DNA of 64,000 nucleotides from Sporomusa silvacetica DSM 10669 (lineage in GTDB: Bacteria > Bacillota > Negativicutes > Sporomusales > Sporomusaceae): the NCBI RefSeq assembly GCF_002257705.1, contig NZ_LSLK01000065.1, positions 116,408-180,407 on the forward strand. The letters are read 5' to 3'. The notes beneath the pieces are model-generated. The model had not been told where the DNA came from and searched no databases. It saw only the letters and a program-made list of their open reading frames with translations. The translations under genes and the position numbers were made by a program. Each line of letters begins with the position of its first letter. The stretch's first letter is position 1. This document shows positions 50,219-59,975 of this stretch, piece after piece.

Positions 50219-51157
50219 ATGAGTCACAATCATAATTCATGGGGTTGGATGCTGGCATTAGATTTCTTTTTTTGCGGTATGGGTGCCGGTATGTTGGTCA
50301 TTGCCGGAATAGCTGATTTGTTTTTTGGGGCTGGAAAGACTTCTCTTTTGGGTGAGTTTATGGGTCCTGCCTTTTTTGCTTGTGGTTCAGGACTGGTGAC
50401 TATTGAACTCGGCCGTCCTTCCCAGGCCTGGCGGGTTTTTGTAAACTTCAAGGCGTTGCTTACTAAGGGAACTTGGACTATGACCCTTTGTATTGTTCTC
50501 GGCTTTGCTTTCTTCGGAATCGAAATTCTGCCTATTGTTCCCGGTTTTATCTCCGCTTCCTTCGGAATCGAAATTTTGTCTTGGCGCGGATTGGTGGCAC
50601 TGCGTCAAGTTTTAGCCGTACTCTGTATTATCACAGGCTTTGCAGCCGCTATGTATCCTGGAATCTTACTGGGCAGGCTTAAATCCTGCCCGTTATGGAA
50701 TGGCCCTGGGTTAATGGTATTGTTTCTGCTGTCTTCGCTGGCAACCGGAATTGCTGCCCACATTGTTTGCGGCTTAATCTTGCCGGCAGTTTCCAACAGC
50801 GTACTGGAAAGGTTGCCCATACTGTTGGCAGCGCTGCTTTTTATCCAGTTTATCCTCTGGGCGGCTTATATATGGATTAAAATTACCGGCACCACCGAAC
50901 AGGAGGCCGAGGCCGCCCGCAAATGGACAAAGGGCGGCAGCTATGCGGCGCTGTTTAAAATTGGGTTTATGTTATTCGGGACCGTGATGCCGCTGATTCT
51001 TTTTTTCTTCGCCAACCCAATAGCTGAGGCGGTTGCTGCCTTACTTGTCATCTTTGGCGGCGCGCTCATGCGTAACCTGGTTCTTTACAGCGGACAAGAC
51101 GGTACAGGCGCACCCGCGATTCTAGGTCCAGTTTTAACGAATGTGAGAACCGAGTAA
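50219..51157 (+). CDS. NrfD/PsrC-type membrane subunit
   Basis: 312 residues, about eight membrane helices (DFFFCGMGAGMLVIAGIADLFFG, GPAFFACGSGLVTIELGRPSQAWRVF, later AALLFIQFILWAAYIW). NrfD-type subunits exchange electrons with the quinone pool or move protons and anchor an iron-sulfur partner. AUG follows TTGGAGGTG. First gene of a four-gene operon with the ferredoxin-like and molybdopterin subunits. The order C-B-A (membrane subunit first) is less common than A-B-C. Confidence 0.88.
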   Translation: MSHNHNSWGWMLALDFFFCGMGAGMLVIAGIADLFFGAGKTSLLGEFMGPAFFACGSGLVTIELGRPSQAWRVFVNFKALLTKGTWTMTLCIVLGFAFFGIEILPIVPGFISASFGIEILSWRGLVALRQVLAVLCIITGFAAAMYPGILLGRLKSCPLWNGPGLMVLFLLSSLATGIAAHIVCGLILPAVSNSVLERLPILLAALLFIQFILWAAYIWIKITGTTEQEAEAARKWTKGGSYAALFKIGFMLFGTVMPLILFFFANPIAEAVAALLVIFGGALMRNLVLYSGQDGTGAPAILGPVLTNVRTE

Positions 51158-51203
51158 TGCAAGACTGGAACCCGGTTGCAATGGATTAGGAGGTAGACAA
51201 AAA

Positions 51204-51824
51204 ATGAGATACGGAATGTTGATCGATTTGAATAAATGTAGTGCCTGCGGAGCCTGCGTCATGGCTTGTAAGCTCGAACAAGGTACGCCTCATCAGACGT
51301 ATTGGGGCAACCTGTTTTATAAAGAGGTGGGCCGATATCCTTTCGCTAAAAGGCGTCACATTCCCATGGCGTGCATGCATTGCGCCGATGCCCCCTGTGT
51401 CAAGGAGTGCCCGACGAAAGCAAGTTATTATGATGAAAATGGGTTGGTACTGGTAGATGCCGATAAATGTGTTGGCTGCAAGGCTTGTATTATTGCCTGT
51501 CCATACGGTGCGCGTCATTTCAACTTCAGTACTCCTACAAATAATCCCTATTGGGGTAAGGGGCAGGAGGCAACGCCCTTTGCTTTGGCCAAGGCCGATT
51601 GCCATCGGCCGGGAACGGTAGGCAAATGCACGTTTTGCGTCGGTCGTTTAAAGGAAAACAAGCAGCCGGCCTGTGTTCAGACTTGTATAGTAGCCTGCCG
51701 TATTTTCGGTGATCTGGATGATCCGAACAGCGAATTGGTCAAAAAGATTCATGAGAAGGATGCGGTTCCCCTGCACTCGGAGTTGGGTACTAAGCCTTCC
51801 GTATATTATGTGGGTGAATTTTAA
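51204..51824 (+). CDS. Four-cluster [4Fe-4S] electron-transfer subunit
   Basis: 206 residues of the DMSO-reductase B-subunit type. Cysteine groups: CSACGACVMAC, CMHCADAPCVKECP, CVGCKACIIACPYGAR and CTFCVGRLKENKQPACVQTCIVAC, sufficient for four cubane clusters. It connects the NrfD-like membrane subunit to the catalytic subunit. AGGAGGT upstream. The sequence SCSACG and absence of a signal peptide place it in the cytoplasm. Confidence 0.93.
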   Translation: MRYGMLIDLNKCSACGACVMACKLEQGTPHQTYWGNLFYKEVGRYPFAKRRHIPMACMHCADAPCVKECPTKASYYDENGLVLVDADKCVGCKACIIACPYGARHFNFSTPTNNPYWGKGQEATPFALAKADCHRPGTVGKCTFCVGRLKENKQPACVQTCIVACRIFGDLDDPNSELVKKIHEKDAVPLHSELGTKPSVYYVGEF

Positions 51825-51841
51825 GGAAGCAAATAGAAATA

Positions 51842-54598
51842 TTGCTGAAGGAAGTGGTTGAAATATTTAGCAGCAAAAAAAAATCTTTTAAAAAAACTAA
51901 GGTTAACAGCGCTGCGCCAGCATCTTTAAGTGGCGGCGAATTGGCTTTAAAAACTGCTTCTGTTTGGGCTGAAGGCAGTCCGGTTCCCAATGAGAAGACG
52001 GAATATAAAGGGTATTGCCACATGTGCATGGCAGTTGGGTCGTGCAGCAATATCGTTACCGTAGAAAACGGTGTTGTGACGAATATTGAAGGGGATCCGG
52101 AGCGCACGACCAACCGCAGCACTTTATGTGCCCGCGGCAAGGGAGCAATAATGAATATGTATAATCCCTATCGCATTAAAGCCCCCATGAAGCGAACCAA
52201 TCCCAAGAAAGGGATGAATGAAGACCCGGGGTGGGTGGAAATCTCCTGGGATGAGGCAATCCAAATTGCGGGACAGAAATTAAAAGAGGTCCATGATCGC
52301 GATCCGCGCGAACTCGTGCATTTTTATGGATTTGCAGCCTACGAGTGTTCTCATGGCACATTTGGTCATGGCCATTGGGCAAAGACCGTTTTTGGCACGC
52401 CCAATGTAAGCAGCTGCAAAGGACAGCAGTGCGCGATTCACTACGGCGGAGCGCTGACAATGACGGCCTTCCCTACGGTCAATTATGATGCCGCCCACGT
52501 GAAATATATCGTTGCTTTGGGGAAGGGGCTTGGGCTTGATGTCGGAGGCGCTAACGGAGACGCCAGAGGCGCCGCTTATGCCTGGGAAAACGGCCTGCAC
52601 AGTGTAGTAATCGGCCCTTATTGTAATATCGAAGCCGGCAAAGGAGAATGGATTCCTTCCAGACCGGGAACCGACCTTTCCACTATCTATGCGTTTTTGC
52701 ATACGATTTTATATGAGTTAAACCGTTTTGACATTGATTTTGTCAAGCGGAGAACCAATGCGCCTTATCTGATTGATGCCCAGGGCGAATACGCCCGCGG
52801 CAGCAGCGGAAAACCTCAAATCTGGGATGCCACAAGCGAAAGTATGAAAGATTTTGATGACATTAGCCTGCAGGACCCGGCTCTGGAAGGCAGTTTCGCT
52901 TGGAATGGTGAAAAAATTCGGCCGGCGTTTGCCTTGTTTAAAGAAAGCCTCAAGAACTTTACGCCTGAATGGGCCAGCGGGATTTCCAATATTCCTGCAG
53001 ACACCTTGCGGCGAATTGCGACTGAGCTCGTCGACTACGCGCAAATCGGCAGTACCATTAATATTGACGGGCAAGTTATGCCGTACCGACCCTCATCTGT
53101 AATATTGGGCCGCGGTGTATCCAATCATGTCGATGGCACTTTGATTGATTGCTTCAGTCGTGTTCTGAATATGCTTTTAGGCAATATTGGATATCCGGGT
53201 GGGCTTACTTCTACTGGTTCGGCTCTTTATAAAAGAAATGCCGACGGTGTCGTTGAACCTATTTCCGAAGCCACGACGGCTACCAGTTTTCATTGGCCGC
53301 TGCAGTATTTGGATTTGCATGATTTTTTCCCGCATAGGCATTCCACCAATGCGTTGATGCTTCGTGTTATCTGCGATCCGCAAGAATGGGGGTTTGATTA
53401 TAAGCCGACCGTACTGTTTTCATCCGGCGCCAACCCTGTTACCTGTTGTGGTGACTCGGATATTGCAATCGAGGCCTTAACCAAATTTGATTATGTTATC
53501 CACCATGCCTGCTACCATATGGATGAAATGGCGATGATGTCGGATCTGTTATTGCCTGAGAGTGCAGCCTTGGAAGAGGATATGCTGCATTTATTTCCCG
53601 GCATTGAAGCCACGATTACCACGGGAGAAAAGGACTTCTATACCAAGCACAGAGGGATTATCTGGAAAAATGGCGTTGGCCGTTTATATAACACGATGAA
53701 TGGCAACGACGTCCTGATCAAAATCCTGAAAGTGGTAGGCCTTCTGCCGGCTCTCAATGACTGGGTCAATAAAAACGGCTGTGTCGGTATTCCGAACCCG
53801 AGCAGTCCTAAATTTAAAGACCCGCGCTATCAGCTGGATGTCAATAAGGAATACACCATTATGGAGATGTGGGATCTTAATTTAAAGAGCAGCGGACTCG
53901 GCATTGATCTCAATTACTTGAAAGAGCATCGGTTTTTCCCTACGCACGGTATGAAATCCAATGCAGACTTATACCCTTCTCACAGAGATAAAGAAACACG
54001 CTTCCCGATTTATCTGATTTCCCAGAAACACAGCGGTGATTTTCTCATTTCCGAAATTCAAAAAACAGGGGTCGATACGAAGAAATATATGGGAGTCTCT
54101 CTGGATGAATTAAGGCGTCGTTATACGGCTTTGCCTTATTATCCTGATGATAGTCTCAGACCTATCTTTAATCATCCGCCGGAATACGATATGTCGAGCT
54201 TTACATTCCGTATGCCCATGTTCTTGTACCGCATGGGTTCGATGGATCAAAATCCCATTACCAGAGATTGGAGTTCAAAATACCACCCGGAATTTAATAC
54301 GGTATTGATCAATGCCGAAACCGCCAGAAAAAAGGGAATTAATGCAGATGATCTGATCGTTGTTGAATCTCAATTCGGGAAGACACAAGGAAGAGCCTAT
54401 CTGACACAGCGCTGTCATCCGGAAACGATTGGTATCGGCGGAACCCTCGGGCGAAAAACACGCTGGCTGGGAAAGGAATTGGTGAATGATACCAGCTATA
54501 ACGATATTTGGGGTGCCCCAATCGGATATGTTGATCCGATTGACGGGGCAGTTGAATTTACAATTGCTGTTAAGGTTTATAAAGCATCAGCACGGTAA
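51842..54598 (+). CDS. Molybdopterin-dependent oxidoreductase catalytic subunit, no Tat signal
   Basis: 918 residues of the DMSO-reductase family. The N-terminal cluster motif is C-x2-C-x5-C-x27-C (CHMCMAVGSC ... TLCARG). The probable Mo/W ligand region is VSSCKGQQCAIHYGG near residue 200, so cysteine is the likely ligand. Cofactor-binding blocks follow (GRGVSNHVDG, LFSSGANPVTCCGDSD, LLPESAALEED). The start MLKEVVEIFSSKKKSFKKTKVN carries no twin-arginine motif, so the enzyme should stay in the cytoplasm, unlike most NrfD-associated relatives. Substrate not identifiable; arsenate, polysulfide or aromatic hydroxytransfer enzymes are all related. TTG start. Confidence 0.9.
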   Translation: MLKEVVEIFSSKKKSFKKTKVNSAAPASLSGGELALKTASVWAEGSPVPNEKTEYKGYCHMCMAVGSCSNIVTVENGVVTNIEGDPERTTNRSTLCARGKGAIMNMYNPYRIKAPMKRTNPKKGMNEDPGWVEISWDEAIQIAGQKLKEVHDRDPRELVHFYGFAAYECSHGTFGHGHWAKTVFGTPNVSSCKGQQCAIHYGGALTMTAFPTVNYDAAHVKYIVALGKGLGLDVGGANGDARGAAYAWENGLHSVVIGPYCNIEAGKGEWIPSRPGTDLSTIYAFLHTILYELNRFDIDFVKRRTNAPYLIDAQGEYARGSSGKPQIWDATSESMKDFDDISLQDPALEGSFAWNGEKIRPAFALFKESLKNFTPEWASGISNIPADTLRRIATELVDYAQIGSTINIDGQVMPYRPSSVILGRGVSNHVDGTLIDCFSRVLNMLLGNIGYPGGLTSTGSALYKRNADGVVEPISEATTATSFHWPLQYLDLHDFFPHRHSTNALMLRVICDPQEWGFDYKPTVLFSSGANPVTCCGDSDIAIEALTKFDYVIHHACYHMDEMAMMSDLLLPESAALEEDMLHLFPGIEATITTGEKDFYTKHRGIIWKNGVGRLYNTMNGNDVLIKILKVVGLLPALNDWVNKNGCVGIPNPSSPKFKDPRYQLDVNKEYTIMEMWDLNLKSSGLGIDLNYLKEHRFFPTHGMKSNADLYPSHRDKETRFPIYLISQKHSGDFLISEIQKTGVDTKKYMGVSLDELRRRYTALPYYPDDSLRPIFNHPPEYDMSSFTFRMPMFLYRMGSMDQNPITRDWSSKYHPEFNTVLINAETARKKGINADDLIVVESQFGKTQGRAYLTQRCHPETIGIGGTLGRKTRWLGKELVNDTSYNDIWGAPIGYVDPIDGAVEFTIAVKVYKASAR

Positions 54599-54711
54599 AG
54601 ACCAAGTTCCTCATGCCAGTTCAGCCACGCGGTTTTTTCAGACTATAGCGGTGCTCTCGGGGGAGTCGACGCCAACAGGCTGAGAGGGCCACTTGAAAAG
54701 GAGGAAATATA

Positions 54712-55347
54712 ATGGCTCATGAGATTGAGATGACCCAGGAAGTTAGGTTGAAAAAAAGGATAAAAAGCTGTCGGTTTTTTAATTCTGTATTTTTAACCTT
54801 GCCGGATCATGATTTTGTCAAGCAGATTTTTGCATTATCTGCGAGTGATGATACGGAAAGCCGGGGTATGCAGACGATTCGGCAATATGCGCAAAAACAC
54901 CAGCTGAATGCGGTAGAGAATACTTTACAGGAAATAGCGATTGACCGGTCTAGATTGATTCGCTGCATGTCGAAAAGAGGGCCTCGCCCTCCGTATGAAT
55001 CGATTTATGTCAAGGAACCGCAGCAAAATGTTATGGGTAGCTTGAATCAATTCTACGCCAAGTTAAACTGCGGAGTAAGTGAAACGTTGCGAGAATCGGG
55101 CGAACAAATTGGGGTGGAACTTGCTTTTGTCCAATTGCTGTTGGAACATCAACTTGAGGCCTTGAAAAGTGGCGATGCGGATAAGGTTAAGAACTATCAG
55201 GGCATACTTCAGAATTTCTTACGGCAGCATTTGGGACGTTGGGCCTCAGAATATGCCCAAGAGATGGAGCAATATGCCCAAACTGATTTTTATCGGGGCA
55301 TTGCTTTATTGCTTAAGGATTTTATGCAGCAAGAGATGGAATTCTGA
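54712..55347 (+). CDS. TorD/DmsD-like molybdoenzyme maturation chaperone
   Basis: 211 residues, helical. It contains SKRGPRPPYESIYV, the block typical of TorD-type chaperones, followed by EQIGVELAFVQLLLEHQLEA and FLRQHLGRWASEYAQEMEQ. Such proteins hold the apo-catalytic subunit until the cofactor is inserted. AAGGAGGA upstream. It is 110 bp behind the catalytic gene. Presence of a chaperone with a non-Tat substrate argues that it mainly serves cofactor insertion here. Confidence 0.85.
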   Translation: MAHEIEMTQEVRLKKRIKSCRFFNSVFLTLPDHDFVKQIFALSASDDTESRGMQTIRQYAQKHQLNAVENTLQEIAIDRSRLIRCMSKRGPRPPYESIYVKEPQQNVMGSLNQFYAKLNCGVSETLRESGEQIGVELAFVQLLLEHQLEALKSGDADKVKNYQGILQNFLRQHLGRWASEYAQEMEQYAQTDFYRGIALLLKDFMQQEMEF

Positions 55348-55516
55348 TGAACTGAGCGTTTAATAGCTTGGATATTTGTGAATTGACACGGGGACGGTGG
55401 TACTGTCTTGAGATTAGCATCAATAGGTAAGGGACGTCCTCGCTCGCGTTTCCGCGACGTTCGGACTCCCTTTGGCTACCTAAGCCGGAAAGGTTACCCC
55501 CTCCGGCTCGGCTCCA

Positions 55517-55550
55517 GAACCGGACGTGACACTTTCGCGTCATCCGGCTC
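55517..55550 (-). ncRNA. Group II intron domain V
   Basis: 34 bases with the catalytic AGC-type lower stem, GCGAAAGU upper loop (GNRA) and closing CGGUUC. It agrees with the bacterial domain V consensus. It fixes the intron strand as minus. Confidence 0.85.
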
Positions 55551-55579
55551 CTCAGTATTTAGCCAAATTATTGGCACTT

Positions 55580-57226
55580 CTATTGGCAGTGACTATGTGT
55601 TAACCAATACATTGCTGGGTGATCCTTGTTCGCCAGTGATACGGTGCTAGGCAAATCCAGCTCTGTGAAGTAAAGTCCACACAAGACGCATTTTCCTTTT
55701 TGCTTTTTCAACGCCTCGGCGACTTTCTTGTCGAGACTTGTGTATTTGCCCATACGTGTTGCCCAATACAGCCAATCTCCATCAAATGGACTACGCGTGG
55801 TTTGAACCTTTATGTGACGCCGAATGGGGGTTGCATTATGTTTAATTATAGGCGGTGAATCCTTATCTTTGAAGGCGATCTTCCCCATGTGCGCAATCCA
55901 ATACCGCTTGTAAATCCAATGTCTTGATTTCTCCGGATGCCTACGTTTCGCCCAGGACCATAACATTTGAAATACCACATTTTCGATTTTGGCAAAGACT
56001 TTCTTTGATACGACTGTTGAGTAATAGTTGCACCATCCTCGAATGACTGGATTTAATTCATAAATTAAACTTCCTTGATTGCTGGTCCTATGTTTACGAA
56101 TGATGCTCCTTATCTTGTCGATATGGCGTTTGACTCCTGCTTGACTTGGTTTAATAAGCGTTTTAAAGCGCTGAGGACGGTCCTTAGCTGATGCGCTTTT
56201 TTCCTTTTTTCCCAGTGGAAATTGTCGCATGGTAAACCCTAGAAAATCGAATCCCGGTTTTTCTTGTTCCAGGCAGTTCATCGTGTGTGCATATTTAGTC
56301 TTTTCCGGTTTCAGTTCGAGACCCATTTTACTTAACCAGGTTTCTGTCAGTTTCCGAGCAACTGTTACCGATGGGGCATCCCGATGAAGGATTACAAAGT
56401 CGTCCGCGTACCGGATGACTTGCGGTTTCCAATATATCCGCCGTCCCTTCACGGTCTTTTGTTTAGGGAATGCCGCCTCAATCTCGGTCTCTAACCCGTG
56501 CAGAGCTACGTTTGCCAATAACGGACTGCAAATCGAGCCCTGCGGAGTGCCGCTATCGCTAGAATAAAATACTCCGCCGTCCATCGCACCGGCCTTTAAC
56601 CATCCTTTTATTTTTCTTCGAACCAAAGGAAAGGTATCCAGCTTGTTCAGTAATTGCTCGTGATCAATGCGATCGAAGCAGCCTCGAATATCGGCATCTA
56701 GGACAAATTTGGGGATTATCAAACTATTGAAGATCGCTTCCACTGCGTCGTGAGTTCCTCGTCCCGGACGAAATCCGTAGCTATTGGTTTCGAATTTCGC
56801 TTCCCATTCTGGCTCTAAGGCAAGTTTTACCACCGCTTGTTTTGCGCGATCTTGAATTACGGGTATGCCCAGAGGTCGCTTTTCCTGCTTATTTCCTGGC
56901 TTAGGGATGTAGACTCTTTTGACTGGTTGGGGTTTTTCACGAAGCTGGATTGTTTGAGCTAATTCCATTTTGCGTTTAGGATCAAGGATTACGACTCCGT
57001 CAATTCCCGGCGTTTTCTTCCCCTGATTGTCTTGCGTTACTCGCCGAACAGCCAGAAGCCTGCCGTACCATGATTTCATGAGAAGTCGTTGCAACTTGCG
57101 TGCTGTTCTTTTATCACCACGAAGAGAAGCTTGATAAACTCGTTTTTGGAGCTTAAAGACTTCCCGAAAGACCTTCGTCCATGGGATTGTCCGCCAGTCA
57201 TACATTGGCTTTAACGCCATGTTCAT
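55580..57226 (-). CDS. ltrA: Group II intron reverse transcriptase/maturase with HNH domain
   Basis: 548 residues. RT motifs: PGIDGV, GNKQEKRPLGIPVIQDRAKQAV, SYGFRPGRGTHDAVEAI, ADIRGCFDRIDHEQLL, GTPQGSICSPLLANVALHGLE, the catalytic RYADDFVIL, and later GLELKPEKTKYAH and FLGF. The X/maturase region and a C-terminal HNH-like zinc region (KGKCVLCGLYFTELD ... DHPAMYWLTHSHCQ) follow. All catalytic aspartates are present, so it appears active in splicing and retrohoming. Located in intron domain IV. Confidence 0.93.
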   Translation of the reverse strand: MNMALKPMYDWRTIPWTKVFREVFKLQKRVYQASLRGDKRTARKLQRLLMKSWYGRLLAVRRVTQDNQGKKTPGIDGVVILDPKRKMELAQTIQLREKPQPVKRVYIPKPGNKQEKRPLGIPVIQDRAKQAVVKLALEPEWEAKFETNSYGFRPGRGTHDAVEAIFNSLIIPKFVLDADIRGCFDRIDHEQLLNKLDTFPLVRRKIKGWLKAGAMDGGVFYSSDSGTPQGSICSPLLANVALHGLETEIEAAFPKQKTVKGRRIYWKPQVIRYADDFVILHRDAPSVTVARKLTETWLSKMGLELKPEKTKYAHTMNCLEQEKPGFDFLGFTMRQFPLGKKEKSASAKDRPQRFKTLIKPSQAGVKRHIDKIRSIIRKHRTSNQGSLIYELNPVIRGWCNYYSTVVSKKVFAKIENVVFQMLWSWAKRRHPEKSRHWIYKRYWIAHMGKIAFKDKDSPPIIKHNATPIRRHIKVQTTRSPFDGDWLYWATRMGKYTSLDKKVAEALKKQKGKCVLCGLYFTELDLPSTVSLANKDHPAMYWLTHSHCQ

Positions 57227-58234
57227 AACATATTCACTCCTACTGACTATTTATCTTCCAAATAACCGGGACCGCGTCAGCATATCTGTCGGCTTTCCCG
57301 ACAGCATTGGCTTCTCGATCCATCCTTTCCCTAAACTAAAAGCATGCGGCTGACTACCTGCTCCATAAAGGAGAGCCGTTAGGGATTATCCCGTTCCCAG
57401 TATCTGTTTTGCGTAACTTTAGGACCATGCTATCCGCCGGGTTTAATAGAGTAGATGCTGGTCGAAGGGGAAGTCGCCAGCCATAATATCCTTTCCCGTT
57501 TTGGGTGAGGCCCATCGATCCGAGTTAGGGGCCTATTGTGATTTACGACGGTTCAAATGCATGTTTACTTTCGTTGTCCATGGTTACCTGCTTGCAGGAG
57601 GTCTTGGTCGGATTCCAAGCCTTCGTCTGCTTCTTGCCCAACGCTTGCACCGACTTTGATAGTCAGTCTCATCGGTGTGGGACAATGCGTTCCCTGTCTA
57701 CCGCAAGGGCCGGGAATTGAAGCCTTGCTTCTCGCCCGACATCAGATACCGAGTTATCACCATCCTTTCGATGTGCCCTTCGTCCCTCTGGTGTTGCCAG
57801 ATTTAGAAGGAACGGATCACAGTCCCTTGACTCACACCCGGCGTGCGGTAGAGTAGGCGACCAGCGAGTTACCATCCGAGGACAGCACTTTTATGGCTTT
57901 CTGCATTCCGCATACCTCCAAGTCCTTGACATCGTAACCACCTGTCTTCCTTCTCCTGATCTCCCACGTACTGAGCTACCCATCCTGTTAAGTTACTGTT
58001 CGTCGCCAGGAACATTCAGGACAGGATAGTTAGATTGTTGTTCCAAGCATTGGCCTCCTCGTTTTGAAGTGGCCTGCCGGCTTCATGTCAGGTATGGTCC
58101 ACGCCTTCCCTAACAGGTTGTCTTGATTACCATATAAAATATTGACTATGCCCCTTCACTCCATGGACATTACTCCACTTAATCATTACTACGGGCTGTG
58201 GTTCAGTTTTTACTCATTTATAGTTTGGAAGCGG
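57227..58234 (-). other. Intron 5' RNA and flanking exon
   Basis: On the minus strand this is mainly intron domains I-III upstream of the maturase start (GGAGTGAA ribosome site near 57236). Helical segments such as CGCAC...GTGTG near 57833-57855 are visible. I could not define the 5' splice site. No protein gene is supported on either strand. Confidence 0.5.
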
Positions 58235-58263
58235 TTGAATTAATTAAGAGGATTAAGTATAAT
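58235..58263 (+). promoter_or_regulatory. Promoter of leader A
   Basis: TTGAAT (58235-58240) and TATAAT (58258-58263) with a 17-bp spacer. Transcription would begin near 58271, directly before the conserved leader. Confidence 0.75.
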
Positions 58264-58278
58264 AAGATCAGTATTAAC

Positions 58279-58396
58279 TTTCATGAGTAGCTTAAATATG
58301 ATATTGGAATAATAAAATTTCAGTATATAGTAATTAAGCCTAGCTTGTTAGAAAGCAACGTGTATTTTCGTTGCCTTCGGTGAGCTGGGCTTTTTT
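58279..58396 (+). promoter_or_regulatory. Conserved structured leader, copy A (before SSS transporter)
   Basis: Closely related to 61758-61872. It begins TTTCATGAGTAGCTT, then a stem (ATATTGGAA with TTTCAGTAT), then AAGCCTAGCT, an inner hairpin GCAACG/CGTTGC, and AGCTGGGCTT followed by TTTTTT. The last part is a nested intrinsic terminator. The stem in the middle differs from copy B by paired changes, which indicates RNA structure. Candidate riboswitch or other attenuator; no known class recognised. Confidence 0.7.
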
Positions 58397-58461
58397 GCAT
58401 GATCAGAAAGTACAATCCAATTCAGGATGCGCTACTTAATTAATCTTCCGGAGGGATCTAT

Positions 58462-59847
58462 ATGGAATTTACTTCTGTGCACTTATTTGGTTTAATTATC
58501 ACAATTGTCATTGTAATCGGGAGCGGCATATATTCGGCGCGAAATATGAAATCAGCTGAAGGATATAGCCTGGCTGGACGTTCATCCGGAGTGATACTTA
58601 TTTCGGGTAGTATTGCCGGGACGGTAATCGGTGGCGGTGCTACGGTGGGAACGGCACAAATGGCATACTCGCTGGGACTGTCTGCCTGGTGGTTTACCTT
58701 GGGGTCGGGGATTGGTTTTATCATAATGGGCTTGTTTTATGCGCGGCCGCTGCGCAACACCGGCTTGGAAACAATCCCCCAGTATCTTGTGCTTAATTAT
58801 GGCCGGGCGGCAGGGCCGCTGGCCAGCATAATTGCCTCAATTGGTATTTTGTTCAGTGCGGTGGCCAGCTGCTTACCTGGCATCCAGATTATAGCGGCCA
58901 TCTTTGGGATTACTCCCTGGCCGGCTGCGATTATTTTGATTACGCTGGTAGCTGCCTATGTTTCGTTCGGTGGTATGAAGGGCGCCGGCGTATCAGGTAT
59001 GCTGAAACTTATTATTATCTGGGTAACCTTGTTTGTTGCCGGAGCGACGGCCTGCTTTGCTTTGCGGGCGCTGCCGGATTTCGCAAGGGTTTTCCCTCCT
59101 TTTCCGTGGTTTAGCCTGTTTGGTAATGGTACCGACATGGCACTGGGTAACCTATTTTCCCTTATAATAGGTATTATCTGTACACAAACGTATATTCAAG
59201 CTGTTTTTTCGGCTTCCGATTCACGCACAGCCATGGTTGGCGCTTTTACAGCAGCCATGGTTGTCATTCCGGTAGGCCTGCCATCGGTAGCAATTGGCAT
59301 GTTTATGCATGCCAATCATCCGGATGTTTTACCAATCCTGGTTTTGCCGATGTATTTGCTGCAATATCAGCCAGCCTGGCTGGGCGGGATTGGTATTGCC
59401 GGCATCATGCTATCTTTAATTGGATCCATTGCCGGTCTGGCACTGGGGATTGGTACGATGATTTCCAAGGACATCTGTTGTGACCTGCTGAAGATCACTA
59501 AAAACAAAAAAATCCTGTTGATAAACCGTATTACAGTAGTGCTTGTAACGCTTATTGCCTGTATTATATCTATCCTCAACCTGGAATCCAGTGTGCTGGG
59601 CTGGAATTATATGTCCATGGCCCTGCGTGGTGGCGGCGTTTTTCTACCGCTTACGCTTGCCATATTTGCCCCAGGCATATTGACACCAAACTGGGCGGTT
59701 ACGTCCATGCTTGTAAGCACATTAGCTGCCATTATGGCCCAGTCTGTTTTGCACCTGGCGATTAATCCTTTATTTATTGGTCTTGCGGTAAGTGCGGTCT
59801 TGGTAATAATCGGAATTGCATTGCGGCCGAAGGCCTGTTCAAGCTGA
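58462..59847 (+). CDS. Sodium:solute symporter (SSS family)
   Basis: 461 residues, about 13 membrane helices. SSS features: an N-terminal helix, ISARNMKSAEGYSLAGRSSG, GGGATVGTAQMAYSLGLSAWWFTLGSGIGF, PQYLVLNYGR and AAYVSFGGMKGAGVSGMLK. Family substrates are sugars, amino acids, carboxylates and vitamins; none can be chosen here. CCGGAGGG precedes the ATG. Separated by about 65 bp from the terminator of leader A, so expression should depend on antitermination. Confidence 0.9.
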   Translation: MEFTSVHLFGLIITIVIVIGSGIYSARNMKSAEGYSLAGRSSGVILISGSIAGTVIGGGATVGTAQMAYSLGLSAWWFTLGSGIGFIIMGLFYARPLRNTGLETIPQYLVLNYGRAAGPLASIIASIGILFSAVASCLPGIQIIAAIFGITPWPAAIILITLVAAYVSFGGMKGAGVSGMLKLIIIWVTLFVAGATACFALRALPDFARVFPPFPWFSLFGNGTDMALGNLFSLIIGIICTQTYIQAVFSASDSRTAMVGAFTAAMVVIPVGLPSVAIGMFMHANHPDVLPILVLPMYLLQYQPAWLGGIGIAGIMLSLIGSIAGLALGIGTMISKDICCDLLKITKNKKILLINRITVVLVTLIACIISILNLESSVLGWNYMSMALRGGGVFLPLTLAIFAPGILTPNWAVTSMLVSTLAAIMAQSVLHLAINPLFIGLAVSAVLVIIGIALRPKACSS

Positions 59848-59882
59848 ACTAAAGAAAAAATAATCCAGTTGAGGAAACCGGG

Positions 59883-59975
59883 GTGACAGTAAATGAAACG
59901 ACAAATTACCTGTATTATGAGTTCAAGCGGCTGCAACATTTTTTCCAGGCTGTAAGCGGTCGCAAAGTGCCATGA
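59883..59975 (+). CDS. Possible 30-residue leader peptide coupled to next gene
   Basis: GTG-started ORF MTVNETTNYLYYEFKRLQHFFQAV... whose stop overlaps the ATG of the following membrane gene (CCATGA). GGGG precedes it. The overlap suggests translational coupling, but the ORF is short and may be chance. Confidence 0.3.
   Translation: MTVNETTNYLYYEFKRLQHFFQAVSGRKVP

Larger units (their letters stand above)
55475..57840 (-). mobile_element. Group II intron (boundaries approximate)
   Basis: The minus strand carries a maturase ORF and, behind it, a clear 34-base domain V at 55517-55550 (GAGCCGGAUGACGCGAAAGUG...CGGUUC) and a domain VI-like stem at about 55481-55508. The 3' end is therefore near 55475. 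The 5' end is uncertain: folded RNA-like sequence continues to at least 57840 and perhaps to about 58110. The exon side has GACACGGGGACGGTGG near 55383. Confidence 0.82.

Noticed and set aside
57538..57875. Short ORFs upstream of the maturase
   Set aside because: They lie in the folded RNA part of the group II intron on both strands and show no coding features.
58164..58175. Another copy of the WYL operator (CCATGGACATT)
   Set aside because: Only one arm-like string; no matching second arm at the five-base distance, and it lies in the intron flank.
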